The position numbers and the translations under genes are program-made. The notes beneath the pieces are model-generated. The model made no database searches, was not told the origin of the DNA, and saw nothing but the letters and a program-made list of their open reading frames with translations. From Paludibacterium yongneupense DSM 18731 (lineage in GTDB: Bacteria; Pseudomonadota; Gammaproteobacteria; Burkholderiales; Chromobacteriaceae), in contig NZ_AUGZ01000010.1 of assembly GCF_000422925.1 (NCBI RefSeq), positions 62,001 to 126,000 on the forward strand: a stretch of DNA of 64,000 nt, written 5' to 3'. How positions within the stretch are numbered: the stretch's first letter is position 1; each line of letters begins with the position of its first letter. Shown here piece by piece: positions 1-7,480 of this stretch.

Positions 1-2
1 TG

Positions 3-929
3 GTCTGGGCGCGCATGTGCGCGAGCGACATCGCCGCCGCGCAACAGTGCCCGGTCGACCTCATCCACGTTTCGATCCCGGTCTCCGACATCCAGATTCA
101 CAACAAACTCAAGCGTGATCGCGACTGGGTGCTGCAGCAGATCGAGCGGTATGTCCGGCAGCTGGCCGACGCAGGCCATCGCGTCAGCGTCGGAATGGAA
201 GACGCATCGCGCGCCGACCCGGACTTCCTGCGCCGGGTGGCTCAAGCCGCAGAACGCGCCGGCGCCGAGCGCGTACGCTTCGCCGACACCCTCGGCCTGC
301 TCGATCCCTTCGCCACTTTCGAGCATATCGCGCGGCTGCGCGCCGCGATCGGCATCGACATCGAGATGCACGCCCACAACGATCTGGGACTGGCGACGGC
401 CAACACGCTGGCGGCCGTCCGCGCCGGCGCCGGCCACGTCAATACCACGGTCAACGGCCTTGGCGAGCGCGCGGGCAACGCGGCGCTGGAAGAAGTGGTC
501 ATGGCCTTGCGCCACGTCCATGCGCGCGAGACCGGGGTGCACACGCCGGCCCTGCCGGGACTGTCGGAGCGGGTCGCCCGCGCATCGGGCCGGGCGATCG
601 CCGTCGACAAAAGCATCGTCGGCGCCGCGGTGTTCACCCACGAGGCCGGCATCCACGTCGATGGCCTGCTCAAGAATCCGGCCAACTACCAGGGCTTCGA
701 CCCGGCCGAGCTGGGGCGCCGCCATACGACGGTCCTCGGCAAACATTCCGGGACCCATGCCGTCGCAGGGGCTTACGCGGCGCTCGGTCATCCGGTCTCC
801 CTCGCACTGGCGCAACAACTGCTGCCGCGCATCCGCGCGCACGTCGACCGCCTGAAACGCCCCCCCAACCCCGGCGAGCTGTGCAGTCTGCTCGACGGCG
901 AAGAAACGGAGCCCGGCTTCCATGGATAA
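3..929 (+). CDS. nifV: Homocitrate synthase NifV (5' end missing)
   Basis: Condenses acetyl-CoA with 2-oxoglutarate to give homocitrate, the organic ligand of the FeMo-cofactor of nitrogenase. The reading frame is open from the window edge, so the start and about 70-80 N-terminal residues lie upstream; 308 residues are visible. Seen: the HAHNDLGLATANT metal-binding and catalytic segment of the DRE-TIM metallolyase family, an EDASRADPDFL segment, and an HEAGIHVDGLLKN segment typical of the homocitrate synthase/isopropylmalate synthase fold. NifV is favoured over LeuA because there is no LeuA-type regulatory domain and because nifW follows directly, overlapping the last 8 bases of this gene. 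The pair marks the end of a nif cluster lying to the left. Confidence 0.93.
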   Translation, partial: VWARMCASDIAAAQQCPVDLIHVSIPVSDIQIHNKLKRDRDWVLQQIERYVRQLADAGHRVSVGMEDASRADPDFLRRVAQAAERAGAERVRFADTLGLLDPFATFEHIARLRAAIGIDIEMHAHNDLGLATANTLAAVRAGAGHVNTTVNGLGERAGNAALEEVVMALRHVHARETGVHTPALPGLSERVARASGRAIAVDKSIVGAAVFTHEAGIHVDGLLKNPANYQGFDPAELGRRHTTVLGKHSGTHAVAGAYAALGHPVSLALAQQLLPRIRAHVDRLKRPPNPGELCSLLDGEETEPGFHG

Positions 930-1263
930 ATTGATGCAACGCATGGCACGCCTGTCGTCGATAGAAGACTTTCTCGGCTTCTTCGACCTGCCTTACGATA
1001 TGGCCGTGGTCAATGTCAGCCGCCTGCACATACTCAAGCGTTTCTATCTCTATCTGCGCGCAGAAGACACAGCCCGACAAAGCGAAGAAGAAGGCTATCA
1101 GTGCTGCCGCCGCCTGCTGGCGCGGGCCTACGACGATTTCTTGCACACCACGCCGGCCGAAGCGAGGCTGTTCAAAGTCTTCCACGGCGGTGCCGTGCAG
1201 CAGATTCCACTGGAACGGGTGCGCGCAAGCTTGCCGCAACGCAACAACGGAGCGCACGAATAA
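922..1263 (+). CDS. nifW: Nitrogenase-stabilizing/protective protein NifW
   Basis: A 113-residue cytoplasmic protein matching NifW, which associates with the MoFe protein and helps protect or mature nitrogenase under oxygen stress. Seen: the family pattern from the LSSIEDFLGFFDLPYD start, through a conserved HILKRFYLYL helix, to a C-terminal LFKVFHGG segment. The length is usual for the family. The ATG at 922 overlaps the nifV stop by 8 bases, so the two are probably translationally coupled and transcribed as the end of one nif operon. No promoter of its own is visible. Confidence 0.92.
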   Translation: MDKLMQRMARLSSIEDFLGFFDLPYDMAVVNVSRLHILKRFYLYLRAEDTARQSEEEGYQCCRRLLARAYDDFLHTTPAEARLFKVFHGGAVQQIPLERVRASLPQRNNGAHE

Positions 1264-1331
1264 GCGACAAGGACTCCCGCAATCGCGCCAGTTCGCTTAG
1301 CATGGGAGATTGACCTCAACCAACGCTACCC

Positions 1332-1799
1332 ATGAACGCCCCGCACGATCTACCCGCTTTCCTGCGTCGCGCAAAGCAAGCCAGCTACGCGGCCGGCGGC
1401 GACGCCGCCACGCCGGCGCCACTCCCCGATATGCAGCAACTGGAATTCCGCGACGGCGACTTCAGCTATCGCGATGTTTTCGCTGGTTCGACCCATTTCG
1501 CCGGCCAGGAAATCGTCTACCAGTCAGAACGCGCGGCCTGGGCCATGAGTTACTCCGGTGGCCTCGCACACGATGTCGACGCGGCGCTCGCGCTCGAGGT
1601 CTACGCCTTTCTGCGCGAAGCCCTGCGCCGCCAGCCGCTGGACATGCCCTTGCGCGGTCCCGCCCTGTTCGGGCAGGACGGCTTGCGCTACGATTGCCGC
1701 ACGACCGGCACTCTGGAATGCTTCCACGGCACCGAAACCATCCGCCAGGGCATGCAGACGCTCTATACCCTGCACTTCAGCGGGGGGTGTCTTGCCTGA
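1332..1799 (+). CDS. DUF5680 domain protein
   Basis: A 155-residue soluble protein resembling the DUF5680 family, which is often found alone or fused to small DNA-binding domains; its function is not established. Seen: an N-terminal FLRRAKQASYA helix, a central block of aromatic residues with FAGQEIVYQ and AWAMSYSGG, then a YAFLREALRR helix and a C-terminal LYTLHFSGG strand. No signal peptide or membrane segment. It starts 68 bases after nifW with only a weak ribosome site (GGGAG about 25 bases upstream), so the start is moderately certain. It may be carried on the nif transcript by readthrough, but no nif role is known. Confidence 0.7.
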   Translation: MNAPHDLPAFLRRAKQASYAAGGDAATPAPLPDMQQLEFRDGDFSYRDVFAGSTHFAGQEIVYQSERAAWAMSYSGGLAHDVDAALALEVYAFLREALRRQPLDMPLRGPALFGQDGLRYDCRTTGTLECFHGTETIRQGMQTLYTLHFSGGCLA

Positions 1800-1872
1800 A
1801 GGCCGGGCCGGCCGTATGAAAGCCCCCGGTTTTCTTCTATAACGGACTGTTGCGCCCTGCAGAGGTAACACC

Positions 1873-2799
1873 ATGGTTTCATCCCGTCTCGCCCGCCATG
1901 CGCTGGCATGGCTGCTCTCCGTCGCCCTGTTTGCCGCGCCGGCCTTCGCGCAGGAAGCCGTGCGCGTTTCATCCAAAATCGATACCGAGGGCTCGCTGCT
2001 CGGCAACATCATCGTGCAGGTGCTCGAGGCCAACGGCATCAAGACCCGCAACCAGTTGCAACTGGGCAACACCAAGGTGCTGCGCGCCGCCATCGTCGCC
2101 GGCACCATCGACATCTATCCCGAATACACCGGCAATGGCGCGTTCTTCTTCATGGACGAGAAGAATCCGGTCTGGAAGAATCCGGCCTCCGCCTACGCCC
2201 GGGTCAAGTCCCTCGACCTGAAAACCAATCGCATCGTCTGGCTCGACCCGGCGCCGGCAAATAACACCTGGGCCATCGCCGTGCGTCGCGACCTGGCCGC
2301 GGCCCACCATCTGAAGACCATGAGCGATCTCGGTCGCTGGATCGCCGCCGGCGGGCGCTTCAAGCTGGCCGCTTCGGCCGAGTTCATCGAACGGCCCGAT
2401 GCCCTGCCTGCCTTCGAAACCGTCTATGGCTTCAAGCTGAAACAGGACCAGTTGCTGACCCTGGCCGGTGGCGACACGGCCGTCACGATCAAGACCGCGG
2501 CGGAGCAGACTTCGGGGGTCAACGCCGCCATGGCCTACGGCACCGATGGTCCACTGGCCGCGCTCGGGCTGGTGACGCTGGCCGACGATAAAAACGTTCA
2601 GCCCATCTACGCGCCGGCCCCGATTGTCCGCGCCGAGGTCCTGGCCCGCCTGCCCGGCATCCGTCGCGCCCTGCGCCCGGTGTTCGCCGCGCTCGACGGC
2701 CCGACGCTGCAGACGCTCAACGCCCACATCGCCATCGAAGGCCGCGACGCGAAGCAGGTGGCGGCTGACTGGCTCAAGAGCAAGGGCTTCGTGAAATAA
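1873..2799 (+). CDS. osmF: Osmoprotectant ABC transporter, substrate-binding protein (OsmF/YehZ type)
   Basis: Periplasmic binding protein (308 residues) for a glycine-betaine-like quaternary amine importer. Seen: a signal peptide of about 26 residues ending in AFA before QEAVRV; a first lobe beginning KIDTEGSLLGNIIVQVL; an EYTGNGAFF segment that in this family lines the ligand pocket; and an NNTWAIAVRR hinge strand. An AGAGGT ribosome site sits 7 bases before the ATG. It is the first of four genes in the order binding protein, permease, ATPase, permease, the order of yehZYXW. YehZYXW systems are low-affinity betaine importers induced in stationary phase and by osmotic stress in enterics; the ligand here is inferred from family only. 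Confidence 0.87.
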   Translation: MVSSRLARHALAWLLSVALFAAPAFAQEAVRVSSKIDTEGSLLGNIIVQVLEANGIKTRNQLQLGNTKVLRAAIVAGTIDIYPEYTGNGAFFFMDEKNPVWKNPASAYARVKSLDLKTNRIVWLDPAPANNTWAIAVRRDLAAAHHLKTMSDLGRWIAAGGRFKLAASAEFIERPDALPAFETVYGFKLKQDQLLTLAGGDTAVTIKTAAEQTSGVNAAMAYGTDGPLAALGLVTLADDKNVQPIYAPAPIVRAEVLARLPGIRRALRPVFAALDGPTLQTLNAHIAIEGRDAKQVAADWLKSKGFVK

Positions 2800-2803
2800 A
2801 CCG

Positions 2804-3967
2804 GTGCCTCCCTTTTCGCAACGCAAGCATGACCGGGTGCTACTGGCGCTGACGCTGCTGATGCTCGCCAGCCTCTACGCCTGGCCGCTGCTGACCTGGG
2901 CGCCCAACCGCCTGCTGACCGGGCACGCCCTGCCTTGGAGCCGGCTCGCGAACGGCTGGCACCCGTTGTTGTGGCTGCCGGGAATGCTCTTGTTGCCCGC
3001 CTGGGCGTTGCGGCCTCGCCGCCTCGTGTGGCTGGCGACGGCACTGGCCGCCGCCGCCCTGCTCGCCGGTCTGTGCGGGCTGGCGGGTGCGGTAGCGGCT
3101 GAAGAGGCCGCTCGCACCCCATTCGGCCGGACATCCTTCGGCGCGGCGTTCTGGAGCATGGCGCTATTGTGCTGGCTCACGGCCGCGCATTGCCTGACGC
3201 GGCTTTTTCCGCGCCACAGCTCGCGCAGCATCGCCCACCTGCTATTGTGGGCCCCGCTGGGACTGTTGCTGGCAAGCGGCCGGATGGACGAATTGTCAGT
3301 GCTGAAGGAATACGCGAACCGGCAGGATGTGTTCGACGATGCCTTGTGGCGGCATGTGCAGATCCTGCTCGCCACCCTGCTGCCCGCCATTGCGACAGGC
3401 TGGCCTCTCGGCTTGCTCGCCTTCCGTCGCCCCGCCTTGCGCCAGGCCCTGTTCGCGGTTCTCAACATCATTCAGACCATCCCGTCGATCGCCCTGTTCG
3501 GCCTGCTGATCGCACCGCTGGCCTGGCTCGCGCAGACCAGCCCCTGGCTGGCCCGCGCCGGCGTCGGCGGCATCGGCATGGCGCCGGCCGTGATCGCACT
3601 GGCATTGTATGCGCTGCTGCCCATCGTCCGCAGCATGGTCGCCGGACTGGAGCAGGTGCCTGCGGCCGTGGTCGAGGCCGCGGCCGGGATGGGGCTGTCA
3701 CAGCGCCAGATCCTGTTGCGGGTCGAGCTTCCGCTCGCGCTGCCGGTCGTTCTGGCCGGAATCAGGATCACCGCCGTCCAGACCGTCGGCATGGCCTCGG
3801 TCGCCGCGCTGATCGGCGCCGGCGGATTCGGCGCCATCATGTTCCAGGGGCTGGCCGGCAGCGCGCTCGACCTGGTGCTGCTCGGTGTGATCCCCGTCGT
3901 CGCGCTCGCCGTCGTGCTGGATGCCCTGTTCTCCTTTTTCGAATCCTTGCTGGAAATCCGCCCATGA
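2804..3967 (+). CDS. yehY: Osmoprotectant ABC transporter permease (YehY type)
   Basis: Inner-membrane permease of the osmolyte importer, 387 residues. The N-terminal half carries several extra hydrophobic segments, as in YehY. The C-terminal half holds the conventional permease domain with the cytoplasmic EAA loop (VVEAAAGMGLSQRQILLRVE) that contacts the ATPase. The start is a GTG 4 bases after the osmF stop, without a strong ribosome site, so it probably depends on coupling. The stop overlaps the ATG of the ATPase gene by 4 bases (ATGA). Length and the extra N-terminal helices separate it from the second, shorter permease of the operon. Confidence 0.87.
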   Translation: MPPFSQRKHDRVLLALTLLMLASLYAWPLLTWAPNRLLTGHALPWSRLANGWHPLLWLPGMLLLPAWALRPRRLVWLATALAAAALLAGLCGLAGAVAAEEAARTPFGRTSFGAAFWSMALLCWLTAAHCLTRLFPRHSSRSIAHLLLWAPLGLLLASGRMDELSVLKEYANRQDVFDDALWRHVQILLATLLPAIATGWPLGLLAFRRPALRQALFAVLNIIQTIPSIALFGLLIAPLAWLAQTSPWLARAGVGGIGMAPAVIALALYALLPIVRSMVAGLEQVPAAVVEAAAGMGLSQRQILLRVELPLALPVVLAGIRITAVQTVGMASVAALIGAGGFGAIMFQGLAGSALDLVLLGVIPVVALAVVLDALFSFFESLLEIRP

Positions 3968-4905
3968 TCGAATTCAGCCGCGTCAGCAAACGCTATCACG
4001 GCAGCCTTGCCGTCGACGCGCTCGATCTCGTCGTCGGAGAAGGGCAGTTCACCGTACTGCTGGGCACCTCGGGTTCGGGCAAATCGACCACACTCAAAAT
4101 GATCAATCGCCTGGTCGAGCGCGACGAAGGCGAAATCCGCTTCGCAGGCAGGGACGTTCGCCACTTCGAACCGCAGGATCTGCGGCGGCGCATGGGCTAT
4201 GCCATCCAGTCCGTCGGCCTGTTCCCGCACTGGACGGTCGAGAAGAACATCGCCACCGTCCCGCAGTTGCTCGGCTGGTCGTACGCCCGCACTGCCGCAC
4301 GCGTGCACGAATTGATGACGATGCTGCAGTTGGACCCGGGGCGCTTCGCGCGCCGCTATCCGCACCAGTTGTCGGGCGGGCAACAGCAGCGGGTAGGCGT
4401 GGCGCGCGCGCTCGCCGCCGATCCCGAAATCCTGTTGATGGACGAACCTTTCGGCGCGCTCGATCCCGTCACGCGCGCCGCGCTGCAAACCGAGATCGGA
4501 CGCATTCATCGCCAGACCGGCCGCACCGTAGTCATGGTCACGCACGATCTGGACGAGGCGCTCGGACTGGCTACGCACATCGTATTGATGAACCAGGGAA
4601 GAATTGAGCAGCAGGGAACGCCGCTGGAGATACTATCCGGCCCCGCCAGCGATTTCGTGCGCGACTTTGTCGGCCGCAGCGATATCGGCATCCGGCTGCT
4701 GGCGCTGGAGCGGGTGGCACAGCACACCCGGACTGGCGAGATCCTCCCCGGCGAACCGCTGCTCTCGCACAACACCTTGCGCGAAGCGTTGTCGGCCTTT
4801 GTCGCACGCCGGGTCGACCGCCTGCCGGTGGTCGACGAACAGGGATGCCCGGCCGGCACGCTGCATTTCTCCGATCTGATCGATGCCCGTCATGATGCGC
4901 GCTGA
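3964..4905 (+). CDS. yehX: Osmoprotectant ABC transporter ATP-binding protein (YehX/OsmV type)
   Basis: ATPase subunit of the importer, 313 residues. Seen in order: Walker [10 protein letters not shown], the ABC signature [15 protein letters not shown], Walker [13 protein letters not shown] and a switch histidine in MVTHDLDEA. After about residue 245 there is a C-terminal CBS-like domain ending in [23 protein letters not shown] domains in OpuA/ProV-type ATPases sense ionic strength, so osmotic gating is plausible here, though only one CBS-like repeat is evident. The frame stays open far upstream, but the ATG at 3964, overlapping the permease stop, gives the normal N-terminus [11 protein letters not shown]. 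Confidence 0.9.
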   Translation: MIEFSRVSKRYHGSLAVDALDLVVGEGQFTVLLGTSGSGKSTTLKMINRLVERDEGEIRFAGRDVRHFEPQDLRRRMGYAIQSVGLFPHWTVEKNIATVPQLLGWSYARTAARVHELMTMLQLDPGRFARRYPHQLSGGQQQRVGVARALAADPEILLMDEPFGALDPVTRAALQTEIGRIHRQTGRTVVMVTHDLDEALGLATHIVLMNQGRIEQQGTPLEILSGPASDFVRDFVGRSDIGIRLLALERVAQHTRTGEILPGEPLLSHNTLREALSAFVARRVDRLPVVDEQGCPAGTLHFSDLIDARHDAR

Positions 4906-5650
4906 GCCCTGGTGGCGCGACCGACTGCTGTGGAGCGCGATGGCGCTGCTCGCGCTGGCACTTGGCATGCCGCGGCTGGGGCCCCTGTTTTCGGCGCTCT
5001 ATCCGGAGCTGGACCGCCCGATCTATCAACAGGACAGTTTCGTCGACCTGCTGCTCGCCCATATCGCCATGGTTCTCGGCTCGAGCGTGCCGGCGGTGGC
5101 ACTGGGCGTCGGCGCCGGCATCGCGCTGACCCGGCCGTGGGGACGCGAATTCCGGCCACTGGTGGAAACCGCGGTCGCGATCGGCCAGACCTTTCCTCCT
5201 GTCGCCGTGCTCGCAGTCGCCGCGCCGCTGATCGGTTTCGGTGTCCGTCCGGCCCTGATCGCACTGCTGCTGTACGGTCTGCTGCCGATACTGCAAGGCA
5301 CGCTTGCCGGACTGGCGACCGTTCCTGCAGCCAGCCGCGAAGCGGCGCAAGGACTCGGCATGAGTACACGCGGCATACTGTGGCGGATAGAACTGCCACT
5401 GGCGGCGCCGGTCATTCTCGCCGGCATCCGTACATCGGTGATCATCAATATCGGCACGGCCGCAATCGCCTCGACCGTCGGTGCCAAGACGCTCGGCTCG
5501 CCCATCATCGTCGGGCTGAGCGGTTTCAACAGCGCCTATGTGATTCAGGGCGCACTGCTGGTAGGACTGCTGGCCATCGTGGCGGACCAGGCGTTCGAAC
5601 GGGCGGCGCGGCGGCTCGGACACTGGCGTGGGGCGGGCACGGCCGTCTAG
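4883..5650 (+). CDS. yehW: Osmoprotectant ABC transporter permease (YehW type)
   Basis: Second inner-membrane permease of the importer, 255 residues, with about six hydrophobic segments and the permease EAA loop ([20 protein letters not shown]). It overlaps the end of the ATPase gene by 23 bases if the ATG at 4883 is used; ATGs at 4892 and 4895 are equally possible and no ribosome site decides between them. It lacks the long N-terminal extension of the first permease, as expected for YehW. It closes the four-gene unit; the next gene lies on the other strand and its stop overlaps this one by 4 bases. Confidence 0.86.
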   Translation: MPVMMRAEPWWRDRLLWSAMALLALALGMPRLGPLFSALYPELDRPIYQQDSFVDLLLAHIAMVLGSSVPAVALGVGAGIALTRPWGREFRPLVETAVAIGQTFPPVAVLAVAAPLIGFGVRPALIALLLYGLLPILQGTLAGLATVPAASREAAQGLGMSTRGILWRIELPLAAPVILAGIRTSVIINIGTAAIASTVGAKTLGSPIIVGLSGFNSAYVIQGALLVGLLAIVADQAFERAARRLGHWRGAGTAV

Positions 5651-6543
5651 GAAGCGGGGCGCGCGAGACGGGCCGGTTCGAACATGACAAGCAGTATGCC
5701 CAGCATCAGCGCCAGCGCCCCGCTCCAGAAATACACCGGCGGGCTTTCTCCGAACAGCAGATAACCGAGCAGGGGCGAGAACAGCAGCAGGCTGAAGCTG
5801 CCGCTCTCCACCGCACTGGCGTCGCCGATGGCATAGGCGCGGATATAGCAGAAATAGACGCCGAGCGAGGAGGCGGCGGCCACCGCCAGCACCGGCCACT
5901 GCGCAAGCACGGCCAGCCACTGTGCAGCCGGCAGGCGAAAACCGCAGGCCGCGCCGAACACCAGAAAATTGGCTACGTAGCTCCAGAAAATGATCGCGCT
6001 GGTCGACTCCTTGCCACTGGCCTTTTTCAGCACCACGCCCAGCATGGCCTCGGACACGGCAGCGCACAGCACGACCCATACCGCCGGGTCCGGACCGCCG
6101 ACCGATGGGCGCACGATCAGCAAGACACCGCCAAAGCCCAGCAGCACGCCCAGCCAGCGCAGCCAGTGCGCGCGCTCGCGCAGGAACAGCGCCCCCAGCG
6201 GCAGCATGAACAGTGCCGCGCTCATCAGGCAGGCGTTGGTCACGGCCAGGCTCAAGCGGCTGATCGCGTAGGCCGCGCACCATGCCGAAATGGCGGTAAA
6301 CACGCCGCGGATCAAATGCAGCTGCGGCCGGCGGGTGGCGATCGGCCGGCCTCGCCGGACCACGGCAAACAGCAGTAACGCGCCAACGACCAGGCTGGCG
6401 CGCGAAAAGACGATCTGGGCGGCGGACAGTCCGGCCATGGCGAACACCCGGTTGCAGGCCCCCTGAACCGACCATGCCATCATCGCGCATACCACCCACA
6501 CGATGCCGCGGGTATTATTGTTAGTGATGAACGTCGCTTGCAT
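5647..6543 (-). CDS. DMT/EamA family transporter
   Basis: Inner-membrane protein of 298 residues with about ten hydrophobic segments arranged as two EamA repeats, the architecture of the drug/metabolite transporter superfamily (exporters of amino acids, bases or drugs). Seen: the first repeat runs from about residue 11 to 140 with an [10 protein letters not shown] segment; the second from about 150 to 290 with [19 protein letters not shown], a conserved region of EamA proteins. The ATG at 6543 has a GGGA site 10 bases upstream; an in-frame ATG at 6561 would add six residues. The substrate cannot be told from sequence. It converges tail-to-tail with yehW. Confidence 0.82.
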   Translation of the reverse strand: MQATFITNNNTRGIVWVVCAMMAWSVQGACNRVFAMAGLSAAQIVFSRASLVVGALLLFAVVRRGRPIATRRPQLHLIRGVFTAISAWCAAYAISRLSLAVTNACLMSAALFMLPLGALFLRERAHWLRWLGVLLGFGGVLLIVRPSVGGPDPAVWVVLCAAVSEAMLGVVLKKASGKESTSAIIFWSYVANFLVFGAACGFRLPAAQWLAVLAQWPVLAVAAASSLGVYFCYIRAYAIGDASAVESGSFSLLLFSPLLGYLLFGESPPVYFWSGALALMLGILLVMFEPARLARPAS

Positions 6544-6597
6544 ACGTTTTCCCGGCGCCATGGCGCTCACCCTTTCAGGCAGCGGCAAAGGAGCCCC

Positions 6598-7014
6598 ATG
6601 ATTCTGTTTCTGGATTTCGATGGCGTATTGCATGGCTGGAGCCAGCCCGCCTTTCAACAGGTTCCGCGCATCGACGCGCTCCTGCGCGATCACCCCGACC
6701 TCGAGGTGGTCGTCACCAGCTCCTGGCGGCACAGCGAAACCCTGGAGCAACTGGCCGCCCATTTCGCCCCTGAGCTCAGACCGCGCTTCGTCGGGGTGAC
6801 GCCGAACAGCCGCGGCGCCCAATCGTACACCCGCTACCACGAAATCCTCGACTATCTGGAGGCGAACGGGCAGGACGAGTGGTACGCGCTGGACGACTGT
6901 GCGGCCTTCTTTCCGCCCGGTTGCCCGCGCCTGCTGCTGTGCGATGCCGCCCGCGGCTACGATGCGGCCACCGACAAGGTGCTGCGCCGCTGGCTCAAGC
7001 GTGCCGGCGTCTGA
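6598..7014 (+). CDS. HAD-like hydrolase (HAD_SAK_2-type small phosphatase)
   Basis: A 138-residue cytoplasmic protein with a minimal HAD fold. Seen: the nucleophile motif LDFDGVLHGW at residues 4-13, a SSWR motif (motif II serine) near residue 41, and an ALDD motif near residue 100 that fits motif IV. This pattern resembles the HAD domains first described in Swiss-army-knife RNA repair proteins, which also occur as stand-alone proteins of unknown substrate. There is no cap domain and no conserved motif III lysine that I can place with confidence. A strong AAAGGAG ribosome site precedes the ATG. It is divergent from the EamA gene. Confidence 0.75.
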   Translation: MILFLDFDGVLHGWSQPAFQQVPRIDALLRDHPDLEVVVTSSWRHSETLEQLAAHFAPELRPRFVGVTPNSRGAQSYTRYHEILDYLEANGQDEWYALDDCAAFFPPGCPRLLLCDAARGYDAATDKVLRRWLKRAGV

Positions 7015-7086
7015 TCCGCCACGATCCCTGCGGGCAGGCGAAACGCTTGCCCTGACCTCGACCACCTACTATAGCGGAACCCCGGT

Positions 7087-7401
7087 ATGGCCACCACAAA
7101 CCCCATGCATGCCGCCATCTGCCGCATCGTCGCCGCCATCCCCGACGGTCGGGTGATGAGCTATGGCGCCGTCGCGCGCGCCGCCGGTTTTCCGCGCCAT
7201 GCACGGCATGTGGCACACGCGCTGCGTCTGTGCCCGGACCCGCTGCCGTGGTTCCGCGTGGTCAATCATCGCGGCGGCATCGCCGCGCGCGGGCTGAACG
7301 GCGAAGACGATCTGCAGCGCGCGCTGCTCGAGGCGGAGGGCGTGGTTTTCGATGCCTCCGGGCATATCGATCTTGCCCGCTATGGCTGGCCCGGCCTCTG
7401 A
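7087..7401 (+). CDS. Alkyltransferase-like protein (ATL, MGMT fold)
   Basis: A 104-residue protein with the DNA-binding domain of O6-alkylguanine-DNA alkyltransferases. The catalytic PCHR motif is replaced by PWFRVVN near residues 53-59: the acceptor cysteine is tryptophan, which defines ATL proteins. ATLs bind O6-alkylguanine without repairing it and flag it for nucleotide excision repair. Also seen are the helix-turn-helix region (RVMSYGAVARAAGFP) containing the tyrosine that flips the base, and an arginine (R47) that could serve as the finger residue. Length and the absence of the N-terminal Ada/Ogt domain fit the family. It sits alone between the HAD gene and rlhA. Confidence 0.86.
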   Translation: MATTNPMHAAICRIVAAIPDGRVMSYGAVARAAGFPRHARHVAHALRLCPDPLPWFRVVNHRGGIAARGLNGEDDLQRALLEAEGVVFDASGHIDLARYGWPGL

Positions 7402-7439
7402 ACCCGGGCGGGACCCTATCGCTAAACCGCTGATTCCTT

Positions 7440-7445
7440 TATAAT
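7440..7445 (+). promoter_or_regulatory. Putative -10 element for rlhA
   Basis: A perfect TATAAT lies 35 bases before the rlhA ATG in an otherwise GC-rich gap. No good -35 box is visible at the usual spacing, so this is a candidate only. Confidence 0.3.
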
Positions 7446-7480
7446 TCCGACCCTTTCATCGCGCGCCGCCCGAGGAATGT

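Noticed and set aside
3169-3963. N-terminal extension of the osmoprotectant ATPase frame inside the permease gene
   Set aside because: Arg/Ala-rich out-of-frame translation of the yehY gene. The ATG at 3964 gives the standard ABC N-terminus.
6544-7065. Upstream extension of the EamA frame on the minus strand
   Set aside because: Runs antisense through the HAD-like gene and adds no membrane or family features.
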